Assembly (NCBI GenBank): GCA_030671945.1
Contig: DAOVHJ010000010.1
Location: 1-17,808 of the forward strand
Source of the DNA: Candidatus Heimdallarchaeota archaeon
GTDB taxonomy: Archaea > Asgardarchaeota > Heimdallarchaeia > JABLTI01
Length of the DNA: 17,808 bases
Direction of reading: 5' to 3'
Shown here: positions 7,197 through 13,941 of the stretch, piece after piece
Position numbering within the stretch: position 1 is the first letter of the stretch
How the letters are laid out: every line of letters starts with the position of its first letter
Notes under the pieces: generated by a model
Database searches by the model: none
The model's input: the letters and a program-made list of their open reading frames with translations, nothing else
Told to the model about the DNA's origin: nothing
Position numbers and translations under genes: made by a program

Positions 7197-8012
7197 ATGC
7201 CAAAACTAACAGCATTTGATATTCAGAAAATGAAGAAGACGGGCAAAAAAATCACTATGTTAACTGCATATGATTTTAGCTTTGCAACTATTTTTGATGA
7301 AGCGAAAATTGATATCCTCTTAGTTGGAGATACAATGGGTCAAACAGTATACGGGGCAGAAACAACTTTAGAAGTTACTTTGGATATGTCTATTCGTCAT
7401 TGTCAAGCAGTAACTCGGGGTGCGAAAAATTACAGTTTAGTTATTGGTGACATGCCTTTCTTAAGCTATGGTTTAACTATAGATGAAACAGTAGCTAATG
7501 CTGGGAAACTTATAAAACAAGGTCATGCAGAAGCTGTAAAATTGGAGGGAGCCAGTGAAACGAGGATAAAAGAAATCAAAGCAATGGTTGATATTGGAAT
7601 CCCTGTTCAAGGACATATTGGTTTAATCCCTCAATCTGCTTACAAGCTGGGTGGATATAAAGTACAGGGGAAACCCGAATCATTCTTCACGGAAGAAGAA
7701 CTCATTCAATCTGCAAAGCAATTAGAAGAGGCCGGATGCTTCTCAATAATTTTAGAAGCAATTCCATATGAAGTTTCAAAGAAAATAACTGAAGCAATCA
7801 AAATACCAACAATTGGGATAGGTGCTGGACCACATTGCGATGGGCAAGTTTTAGTTTGTTATGACATGCTTGGTTGTACAATTGGACGCAAACCAAAATT
7901 TGTAAAAACTTATGCCAATCTTCGAGAGGAAATAATTAAAGCTACAAAGAAATACGCAGAAGAAGTAGAAGATGGAACATACCCCTCTCTAGAGTACTCC
8001 TATGAGGGGTGA
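7197..8012 (+). CDS. panB: 3-methyl-2-oxobutanoate hydroxymethyltransferase
   Basis: PanB transfers a hydroxymethyl group from methylene-tetrahydrofolate (or an archaeal pterin) to 2-oxoisovalerate to make ketopantoate. At 271 residues it has normal length. Motifs in order are MLTAYDF (21-27), LVGDTMG (42-48), GDMPFLSYG (84-92), KLEG (115-118), the signature GHIGLIPQS (139-147) with GGYKVQGK (152-159), LEAIP (186-190) and IPTIGIGAG with CDGQVLV (203-220). By comparison with the E. coli enzyme, D45 and D85 would bind the metal and E187 would be the catalytic acid. The usual Ser after the first Asp (GDS) is Thr here, a mild change. Its stop codon TGA is part of the SD of panE, so the two are probably translationally coupled. 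Confidence 0.95.
   Translation: MPKLTAFDIQKMKKTGKKITMLTAYDFSFATIFDEAKIDILLVGDTMGQTVYGAETTLEVTLDMSIRHCQAVTRGAKNYSLVIGDMPFLSYGLTIDETVANAGKLIKQGHAEAVKLEGASETRIKEIKAMVDIGIPVQGHIGLIPQSAYKLGGYKVQGKPESFFTEEELIQSAKQLEEAGCFSIILEAIPYEVSKKITEAIKIPTIGIGAGPHCDGQVLVCYDMLGCTIGRKPKFVKTYANLREEIIKATKKYAEEVEDGTYPSLEYSYEG
8004..8012 (+). promoter_or_regulatory. SD that sets the panE start and overlaps the panB stop
   Basis: GAGGGGTGA pairs well with the archaeal 16S 3' end and includes the panB TGA. It favours the ATG at 8017 over the ATG at 8002, which lies before this site and would put five extra residues ahead of the Rossmann strand. Ribosomes finishing panB would sit directly on it. Confidence 0.6.
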
Positions 8013-8016
8013 AATC

Positions 8017-8952
8017 ATGTTTATTGTAATGGGGAGTGGAAGCGTTGGCAGCTTATTTGGAGGATTAATAGCTTCAGAAAAATTCGATGTTCTATTAGTT
8101 GGGAGAAAATCACATGTGGACAAGATCAATGAATCTGGTCTCAAAATTAAAGGCTTGATTAATCAAGTGGTACCTGTTAAAGCCGTTGATACAATCCCAC
8201 AAGCTAAAGAAATTCTAACAAAATCCGATCAGAAAGTAGATTATGTTTTCTTCACCACAAAAGCACATCAAACTGAAACTGCTGCAAAACAAATTCTACC
8301 TATAGTAAATTCTGAAACAGTTTTAATTTCAATTCAAAATGGGATTGGAACAGAGGATATACTAAGAAAAATATTTCCCGAAAACTCTATTTTAAGAGGT
8401 ATTACTACCATAGGAGTTTGTAAACCTGATCCAGGAGTAGTTGACTTCACAGGGGAAGGAAAAACCTACATAGGATATCAAACTACTGCTGAAGAACATA
8501 AAGCAAGAAAAATTGTAGAAATAATGAGAAAATCGGGAATTGACGCATTCATTGAATCTAATATACAAGGAGCTGTTTTCACAAAAACAATTGTTAATTG
8601 CGTATTAAATCCACTGACAGCAATTCACCAAGTGAAAAACAAAGAAATTTACAATCAAATAACTCTAAGGAATCAAGCTATATCATTAGCTGAGGAAGCT
8701 TGGGCTGTAACTAAAGCTCTGAAAATAGAATTACTATCTGATGATCCTATCAAAATGACTTTTGATATAATCAAAAAAACAGGGGAGAATACAAGCTCAA
8801 TGCTAACCGATATCTTGAATAAAAGAAAAACAGAAATAGATTTCCTGAATGGAAAAATAATATCCTTAGGATTAAAAGAAGGAATTGCTGTAACAAATAA
8901 TCAAGAGATTTACAGTAAAATTTTAACATTAGAGAAATCATTTCTCGCATAA
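8017..8952 (+). CDS. panE: 2-dehydropantoate 2-reductase (ketopantoate reductase)
   Basis: PanE reduces ketopantoate to pantoate with NAD(P)H, the step after PanB. From the ATG at 8017 it is 311 residues. The N-terminal Rossmann strand and nucleotide loop are FIVMGSGSVGSLFG (2-15). SIQNGIGTED (105-114) holds the substrate-contact Asn. The C-terminal helical domain has FTKTIVNCVLNPLTA (188-202), with K190 at the catalytic lysine position, and SSMLTDI followed by TEIDFLNG (272-279), with E273 matching the conserved acid. A longer start at 8002 overlaps panB by 11 nt, but the SD at 8004-8012 and the compact Rossmann start argue for 8017. It is third in the pathway arm, four bases after panB and 22 before the decarboxylase. 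CoA feedback control is known for some archaeal homologues but cannot be judged here. Confidence 0.94.
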   Translation: MFIVMGSGSVGSLFGGLIASEKFDVLLVGRKSHVDKINESGLKIKGLINQVVPVKAVDTIPQAKEILTKSDQKVDYVFFTTKAHQTETAAKQILPIVNSETVLISIQNGIGTEDILRKIFPENSILRGITTIGVCKPDPGVVDFTGEGKTYIGYQTTAEEHKARKIVEIMRKSGIDAFIESNIQGAVFTKTIVNCVLNPLTAIHQVKNKEIYNQITLRNQAISLAEEAWAVTKALKIELLSDDPIKMTFDIIKKTGENTSSMLTDILNKRKTEIDFLNGKIISLGLKEGIAVTNNQEIYSKILTLEKSFLA

Positions 8953-8974
8953 TATTAGTCTTGGAGTTATTATA

Positions 8975-10150
8975 ATGAGTTATTTAGAAGAAGAAAAAAC
9001 TTTCAATAAAATTATCGATGATTTAATGGTTCTTCTTAAGAATGAGGATTCTTATAACCAGGTATTAAGTTCAATGTGTTCTCCACCACCAAAAATAGTT
9101 CGGGAAATTGCTAAAATTTTCGCTGCTACTAATTTGGGGGATCCTGGACTATTTCCTGAAACAGTAAAACTAGAAAATGAAGTTTTAGCACATTTAGCTG
9201 ATTTACTCCATGCTCCAAGTAGTTGGGCAGGTGCTATAACTTCTGGTGGGAGTGAATCAAATCTAATTGGTTGCTGGGCCGCAAGAAACTGGAGTAAAGA
9301 AAACAGCGGGATTGAAAAGGGTAAAATTATTTTTCCAGAATCTGCTCATGTTTCTTTTGAAAAAGCTGCAGATTTATTAAATTTGGAATCAGAATGGATT
9401 CCACTAAATGATAATTTCCAAGTAGATATAGAAGCAGTAAAAGAAGCAATTGATTATAGAACCGTAGGAATAGTTGGAATTGCTGGTACAACTGGCACTG
9501 GTGTTTGTGATGATATTAATGCTCTAAGTGATTTGGCACTAGAAAAGAATCTCTATTTACATGTTGATGCAGCGCATGGAGGGACCATTTATCCTTATTT
9601 AAAGAAACTAGGTCATGATGTACCAATTTATGGATTTGAGAATCCTGGAGTAAAAAGTGTAACAATAGATACTCACAAAATACTTGGCAGTCTGATTCCG
9701 GGCGGTTCAATTATCTTTCGATCTGAAGAAATAACAAAAACAATTGTTAAAAGTATCACTTATTTATCTGATTCTAGCACGAAGCAATTAACAATAACCG
9801 GTACAAGACCTGGAACTTCAGTAATCGCTGCCTGGGTAATACTGAAAAAGTTGGGAGAATCTTATATTCTTGAGCGAGTAAAAGAATCATTTGAGGTAGC
9901 TAAGTATCTCACTCAAAGATTAAATGAACTCGCCAAAATAAAACTAGTGTTTGAACCCTCTCTCAATATTATAGGTTTTACTTGCAGTCAAATGACTAAT
10001 GAAGATTTGGTGAAAGAACTATTGCAAAAGGGATGGCATCTATCAATCTATTCAAATTGGACAAGAATAGTAGTTATGCCTCATGTAACAAAAGAAGTAA
10101 TTGATAAATTCATAAACGACCTTGAAAGTGTTTTAAATAAGGAGATGTAA
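8975..10150 (+). CDS. PLP-dependent aspartate 1-decarboxylase (MfnA/ADC family)
   Basis: This is a pyridoxal-phosphate decarboxylase of the archaeal MfnA group. Members decarboxylate aspartate to beta-alanine or tyrosine to tyramine. The CoA-operon context points strongly to aspartate, because beta-alanine is needed by phosphopantothenate synthetase and no PanD is present. The 391 residues include the N-terminal ATNLGDPGLFP (51-61), TSGGSESN (89-96), AGTTGTG (170-176), HVDAAHGG (196-203) with the PLP-pyridine Asp D198, and IDTHKILG (231-238) with the Schiff-base lysine K235. More common MfnA sequences have D-P-H-K-M-G, so IDTHKILGSLIPGG is a small variation. GGAG lies eight bases before the ATG. 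Its last codons carry the SD for coaBC. Tyrosine or glutamate activity cannot be excluded from sequence. Confidence 0.88.
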   Translation: MSYLEEEKTFNKIIDDLMVLLKNEDSYNQVLSSMCSPPPKIVREIAKIFAATNLGDPGLFPETVKLENEVLAHLADLLHAPSSWAGAITSGGSESNLIGCWAARNWSKENSGIEKGKIIFPESAHVSFEKAADLLNLESEWIPLNDNFQVDIEAVKEAIDYRTVGIVGIAGTTGTGVCDDINALSDLALEKNLYLHVDAAHGGTIYPYLKKLGHDVPIYGFENPGVKSVTIDTHKILGSLIPGGSIIFRSEEITKTIVKSITYLSDSSTKQLTITGTRPGTSVIAAWVILKKLGESYILERVKESFEVAKYLTQRLNELAKIKLVFEPSLNIIGFTCSQMTNEDLVKELLQKGWHLSIYSNWTRIVVMPHVTKEVIDKFINDLESVLNKEM

Positions 10151-10152
10151 AA

Positions 10153-11394
10153 ATGTCAAGATTCAAACCTTCTAAACATTCCTCAATTCTTAAGATTACA
10201 GGTTCAAAATCCGATTTACTTGCAGGTAAACGAATCGTAATTGGAATGACTGGAAGTGTGGCAGTATTAGAAATAGTAAACTTAGCACGATTATTAATGA
10301 GAAATGGTGCTGAGATTTTTGTGGTAATGTCTTCCGCTGCAATGGAATTAATCCAACCTGATTTGGTCGAATGGGCAGTTGGGAATCCAGTTATAACGAG
10401 ACTTACTGGTCAAATTGAACACGTTCATTTGTGTGGTCAACACCCAGATAAGGCCGATCTTCTACTAATTGCTCCATCAACTGCGAATACAATAGGAAAA
10501 ATAGCTCAAGGAATTGATGATACCCCAGTGACAACCTTCGCTACAACTGCTTTCGGCACTGGAATTCCCATTGCCATTGTACCCGCAATGCATGCGACTA
10601 TGTATGAAAATCCGATGGTAGTGAAAAATATAACCGAATTGAAAGGTGCTGGTGTTACATTTATCGGTCCAAGAATTGAAGAAGGTAAAGCCAAAATCGC
10701 AAAGAACGCAGAAATTTTGGAAGCCGTTATTGGAATCTTATCCAAAAAAGATCTTTCAAAAAAAAAAGTAGTAGTCACAGCGGGTCCAACAAGAATTTGG
10801 CTTGATGAGGTACGGTTTATAAGTAATCCAAGTACCGGAAAAATGGGAATAGAGATTGCACAAGAAGCAGCTAGTAGAGGAGCTGAAGTTACTCTTATTT
10901 TAGGTCCTACAACTCTTTCTATTAATAATCCCAAAATCAAAGTGGAACCCATAGAGACTCCTCAAGATATTATAAAAGTGATAAATAAGCAGAAAAAAAT
11001 AGATGTATTCATTTCTGCAGCCGCTATAGGTGATTATCAACTTGAAAAACAAAAAGGAAAAATCCCTTCTAAGAAAGAAACTCTCGAATTGAAACTAAAG
11101 CCAACTCCAAAGATAATTGCTCATGTAAAACAAAAGTTTCCAAAAGCAAGAATAGTTGGTTTTAAAGCAGAAGTAAAAGCTACAAAGGAAATGCTGATCG
11201 GAAAAGCTCAAAAAAGTTTGAAGGAATATCAGATTGATTTTGTAGTCGCAAACTTTCTTGACAAACCAAATCAAGGATTTGAGAGTGCAACTAATAAAGT
11301 CATTTTAGTCAAGAAAGATAGCACAGTGTTAGATTTACCTCTTAGCTCTAAAAGAGCAGTTGCTAAAAAAATAATCGATGAAATAGTTAGTTAA
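10153..11394 (+). CDS. coaBC: Bifunctional phosphopantothenoylcysteine decarboxylase / phosphopantothenate--cysteine ligase
   Basis: CoaBC links cysteine to 4'-phosphopantothenate with a nucleotide triphosphate and decarboxylates the product to 4'-phosphopantetheine. The 413 residues carry an N-terminal flavin domain (CoaC, about 24-195) and a C-terminal Rossmann-like ligase (CoaB, about 204-413). CoaC marks are IGMTGSVA (30-37), IEHVHL with the likely catalytic H90, APSTANTIGKIA (107-118) and PAMHATMYENP (144-154). Bacterial enzymes have Asn in PAMN and a Cys-containing clamp; here these are His147 and PRIEEGKAKI, which I recall as the archaeal form. CoaB marks are TAGPTR (209-214), RFISNPSTGKMG (221-232), SAAAIGDY (288-295), VGFKAE (335-340) and VANFLDKPNQGFES. 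The SD AAGGAGATG is inside the decarboxylase gene. It is the last gene of the operon. Confidence 0.94.
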   Translation: MSRFKPSKHSSILKITGSKSDLLAGKRIVIGMTGSVAVLEIVNLARLLMRNGAEIFVVMSSAAMELIQPDLVEWAVGNPVITRLTGQIEHVHLCGQHPDKADLLLIAPSTANTIGKIAQGIDDTPVTTFATTAFGTGIPIAIVPAMHATMYENPMVVKNITELKGAGVTFIGPRIEEGKAKIAKNAEILEAVIGILSKKDLSKKKVVVTAGPTRIWLDEVRFISNPSTGKMGIEIAQEAASRGAEVTLILGPTTLSINNPKIKVEPIETPQDIIKVINKQKKIDVFISAAAIGDYQLEKQKGKIPSKKETLELKLKPTPKIIAHVKQKFPKARIVGFKAEVKATKEMLIGKAQKSLKEYQIDFVVANFLDKPNQGFESATNKVILVKKDSTVLDLPLSSKRAVAKKIIDEIVS

Positions 11395-11516
11395 ATTGAA
11401 ATGATTTTATCTTCATTCCTTTTGTATTATGATGTAATTAGATAGAAACTGAATTTGTCGTTAAACAAGCGGAGTTGTTTTATTCAAAGACTTTTGTATA
11501 ATTATAATGATGTTAA
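11395..11516 (+). other. End of the CoA operon and possible promoter of the next gene
   Basis: T-rich sequence (TTTTATCTTCATTCCTTTTG, 11404-11423) follows the coaBC stop and could end the operon weakly. AAACAA and TTGTTT (11463-11480) form a six-bp dyad around GCGGAG. TATAATTATAA at 11497-11507 looks like a TATA box, but a start about 26 nt later (near 11528) would fall just inside the next reading frame. Read-through from the CoA operon therefore remains possible. Confidence 0.4.
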
Positions 11517-12857
11517 ATGGTTGCTGAAACAGATTCCTTCATTAGATTTTTCTTTTCATGCAGAAGACGTTTTAAACGAATGAATTCCACCCAATTGAAA
11601 GAATTTCAAGCAAAAAAAGGCAAAGAAATTGTAGAATTTGTAGTTAAGAATTCCCCTTTTTTCAAAGAGTATTATGCTGATTCCGATTTAAACGATGTAT
11701 GGAATTTACCGATCGTAAATAAGAAAATTATGATGGACAATTTGACAGATTACAATACTGTTGGTTTAACAAAGGAAGATTTAGTGAATTTCTTAGATAA
11801 AATAGAACAAGAGAAAAATTATAGTGAAAGGTTTCATGGATTTAATGTTGCTATGTCATCAGGTACAAGTGGCAGTAAAGGCGTAGTTATAACAAGTCCA
11901 ACAGAGGAGAAGTATTTACAGGCAGTATTTTTTGCTCGTTTCAGTTTCCCTAGAATAGTAAGAATAAAGTGGGCTTTTCTTTTACGAGTCACTACCCCTG
12001 CTTTTCAAGTTAGTAAATTTGGGCAGCGATTAACACATATTAGTCTACTTCATCCACTTGAAGAAATCAGACATAAACTGCAGAAATTCCAACCAAACAT
12101 TCTTTCAGCACCTCCATCGATGCTAAAGATCCTAGCAAAAGAAGTGAAAGAAAAACGATTAAGTATCAAACCAAAAAGACTGGTTTCATATGCAGAAGTA
12201 CTTGAACCAAATATAAAAGAAGAGATAGAAGACGTTTTCAAAACACCAGTACATCAAATATATCAAGGGAGCGAAGGATCCATTGCTTTAACTTGTAAAC
12301 GTGGCTCCCTGCATATAAATGAAGATCTTATTTTTGTACAAACCTTTGATTCCAAAGGAAATCCAACACAACCTGGAGAACCATGCTACCAAATGATTGT
12401 AACAGATCTCCACAAGAAATCACAACCGATAATCAGATTTGAGTTGAACGATATTATTACAATATCACCTAATAAATGCAAATGCGGTTCCTCATTTCGG
12501 GTAATAGAACAAATAATGGGACGATCAGATGATCTTTTTTGGGCTCCTAGAAAAGATACAGGGGAATTACAATTTATTTATCCTGATTATATTCGTAGAG
12601 CAATAATTATGAGTTCAGATGAAATAGACGAGTATCAAGCGATTCAAAAAAGTTTCAACAAAGTTTTACTTCGAATACAAATTAAAACAAAAAAGATTGA
12701 TAAAGAAGAACTATCAGAAAATCTCCGAAAAAACATAAGAGATGTCTTTTCTTCCTACAAATGTCAAATGCCAAAAATAGAAATAAAATTTGAACCACCA
12801 AGAAGAAATCCTAAATCAGGAAAGCTAATTCGAATCCATAGAGAATTCAACTTTTGA
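11517..12857 (+). CDS. PaaK/F390-synthetase-like adenylate-forming enzyme
   Basis: This 446-residue protein belongs to the ANL (acyl/aryl adenylating) superfamily, in the branch with phenylacetate-CoA ligase, coenzyme F390 synthetase and CapK. The P-loop is SSGTSGSKG (114-122), the adenine-binding region is YQGSEGSIAL (249-258), CKCGSSFRVIEQIMGRSDDLFW (321-342) is typical of the PaaK branch, and the small C-terminal domain ends in PKSGKLIRI with K436 at the A10 lysine position. The substrate is unknown; it may be an organic acid made into an acyl-CoA or acyl-AMP. It follows the CoA operon by 122 bp and precedes a lipid kinase by 102 bp. The start is uncertain: the TATA box at 11497 predicts a transcript starting within the frame, and M22 (11580) is an alternative, though residues 6-50 resemble the family's N-terminus. 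Confidence 0.8.
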   Translation: MVAETDSFIRFFFSCRRRFKRMNSTQLKEFQAKKGKEIVEFVVKNSPFFKEYYADSDLNDVWNLPIVNKKIMMDNLTDYNTVGLTKEDLVNFLDKIEQEKNYSERFHGFNVAMSSGTSGSKGVVITSPTEEKYLQAVFFARFSFPRIVRIKWAFLLRVTTPAFQVSKFGQRLTHISLLHPLEEIRHKLQKFQPNILSAPPSMLKILAKEVKEKRLSIKPKRLVSYAEVLEPNIKEEIEDVFKTPVHQIYQGSEGSIALTCKRGSLHINEDLIFVQTFDSKGNPTQPGEPCYQMIVTDLHKKSQPIIRFELNDIITISPNKCKCGSSFRVIEQIMGRSDDLFWAPRKDTGELQFIYPDYIRRAIIMSSDEIDEYQAIQKSFNKVLLRIQIKTKKIDKEELSENLRKNIRDVFSSYKCQMPKIEIKFEPPRRNPKSGKLIRIHREFNF

Positions 12858-12898
12858 TGCAAAAAAAACTCCCTATTCCTTTTAAAGCAAAGCGACAC

Positions 12899-12947
12899 AA
12901 TTATAAATTTGAGTAATAAAGGAAATATAATTCGTTGATTTCAGGAG
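12899..12947 (+). promoter_or_regulatory. Promoter and SD of the lipid kinase gene
   Basis: ATTATAAATTTG (12899-12910) is a plausible TATA box, giving a transcript start near 12930. GGAG at 12944-12947 then falls inside a 30-nt leader, 12 bases before the ATG. This supports expression separate from the gene upstream. Confidence 0.4.
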
Positions 12948-12959
12948 ATTAAATATAAA

Positions 12960-13940
12960 ATGGCAGACAGTACACCTTTTCTGGTAATTAATCCTCATGC
13001 TGATAATAAAAGATTAGTAAAGAAAGTTGATAATATCTTAAAAATTGCAAAGGATGTTTTTGGAGATGTTGAATATGAATTAACATCCAAAATTGGTGAT
13101 GGAATTCCAATTAGCCAAAAAGCTGTGAAGAATGGTCACAAAACTTTGATTTCAATTGGTGGGGACGGAACTTTAAATGAATTAGTCAATGTTGCAGTTA
13201 ATACTGATTTAAAAGTAGGAATGATACCTGCTGGTAGTGCTTGTGATTCTCATAAAACACACGGAATTCCTAAAGACTTTAAGCGCTCTTTTGAAATCAT
13301 TGCGGAAGGTTATCATGAACGATTCCCGGTAGGTTTACTCAAAGGAGATACTGAGAGATACTTCATTGAAATGATTAATGGGGCTTTTATTGGACAAACT
13401 GCAGCATCTTTATATGATCGTTTTGAATGGGCTCATGGAGAACTTGGTTATGCTTATGCAGCAATTAGGGTCGCAATGGGTTACAAACCTATTCTTACAA
13501 AAATAACTATTGATAATAAAATTGTTAGAGAAGTAAATCTTTCAACTTTTGCAGTATCTATAACGGACTGCATTAGTGATTTTGAAATGATTCCTGGAAA
13601 TAATCCAAGAAAAGGTGATTTTGCCATACTCATAGCTAAGGATCTCAAAGGTTTAGGTTTAGTTAAACTAATTTTAAAAGCTACTAATGGTAAGCATATA
13701 CCAAATAAGAAAGTTGAGATACTTCGAGGTAAACATGTAGTTATTGAGAGTGAGGAACCTCATGTTTGGGAGTCTGAAGGAGAAATTCCCTCAAAAAATG
13801 CGACACGAATTGAAGCTCAATACATACCTGATGCAGTTAATCTCATTATTCCTAAAGGTTGGAAATATGGTCTAAGGAAAAAAGTGAGAGACAAAGAAAA
13901 GAAGAAAGTTCTGAAAAAACAAGCTCCGTTCGATTATTGA
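12960..13940 (+). CDS. Diacylglycerol-kinase-family lipid kinase (YegS/sphingosine-kinase-like)
   Basis: This 326-residue protein has the DAGK catalytic fold. Relatives phosphorylate lipids such as diacylglycerol or sphingosine using ATP; in an archaeon the substrate could be an isoprenoid glycerol lipid, but that is inference. It opens with FLVINPHAD (7-15), the NP strand of the family, and has the nucleotide motif SIGGDGTLNELVN (65-77). The next loop, normally GTGND or GTAND, reads GSACD (92-96), so the conserved Asn is Cys. The C-terminal sandwich domain runs from about 115 to 305 and includes WESEGEIP, where most members have DGE. The C-terminus is very basic (KKVRDKEKKKVLKKQ), which may help membrane contact. 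GGAG lies 12 bases before the ATG. Its stop is one base from the stop of the convergent permease. Confidence 0.85.
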   Translation: MADSTPFLVINPHADNKRLVKKVDNILKIAKDVFGDVEYELTSKIGDGIPISQKAVKNGHKTLISIGGDGTLNELVNVAVNTDLKVGMIPAGSACDSHKTHGIPKDFKRSFEIIAEGYHERFPVGLLKGDTERYFIEMINGAFIGQTAASLYDRFEWAHGELGYAYAAIRVAMGYKPILTKITIDNKIVREVNLSTFAVSITDCISDFEMIPGNNPRKGDFAILIAKDLKGLGLVKLILKATNGKHIPNKKVEILRGKHVVIESEEPHVWESEGEIPSKNATRIEAQYIPDAVNLIIPKGWKYGLRKKVRDKEKKKVLKKQAPFDY

Positions 13941-13941
13941 A

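Noticed and set aside
8002..8016. Upstream ATG as panE start
   Set aside because: It overlaps panB by 11 nt, lacks an SD, and the site GAGGGGTGA plus the Rossmann strand starting at MFIV favour 8017.
10506..10952. A 148-codon minus-strand frame inside coaBC
   Set aside because: It lies entirely opposite conserved CoaC and CoaB motifs, has no SD or promoter and its hydrophobic translation is the reverse shadow of the Ala/Gly/Val-rich strands of CoaBC.
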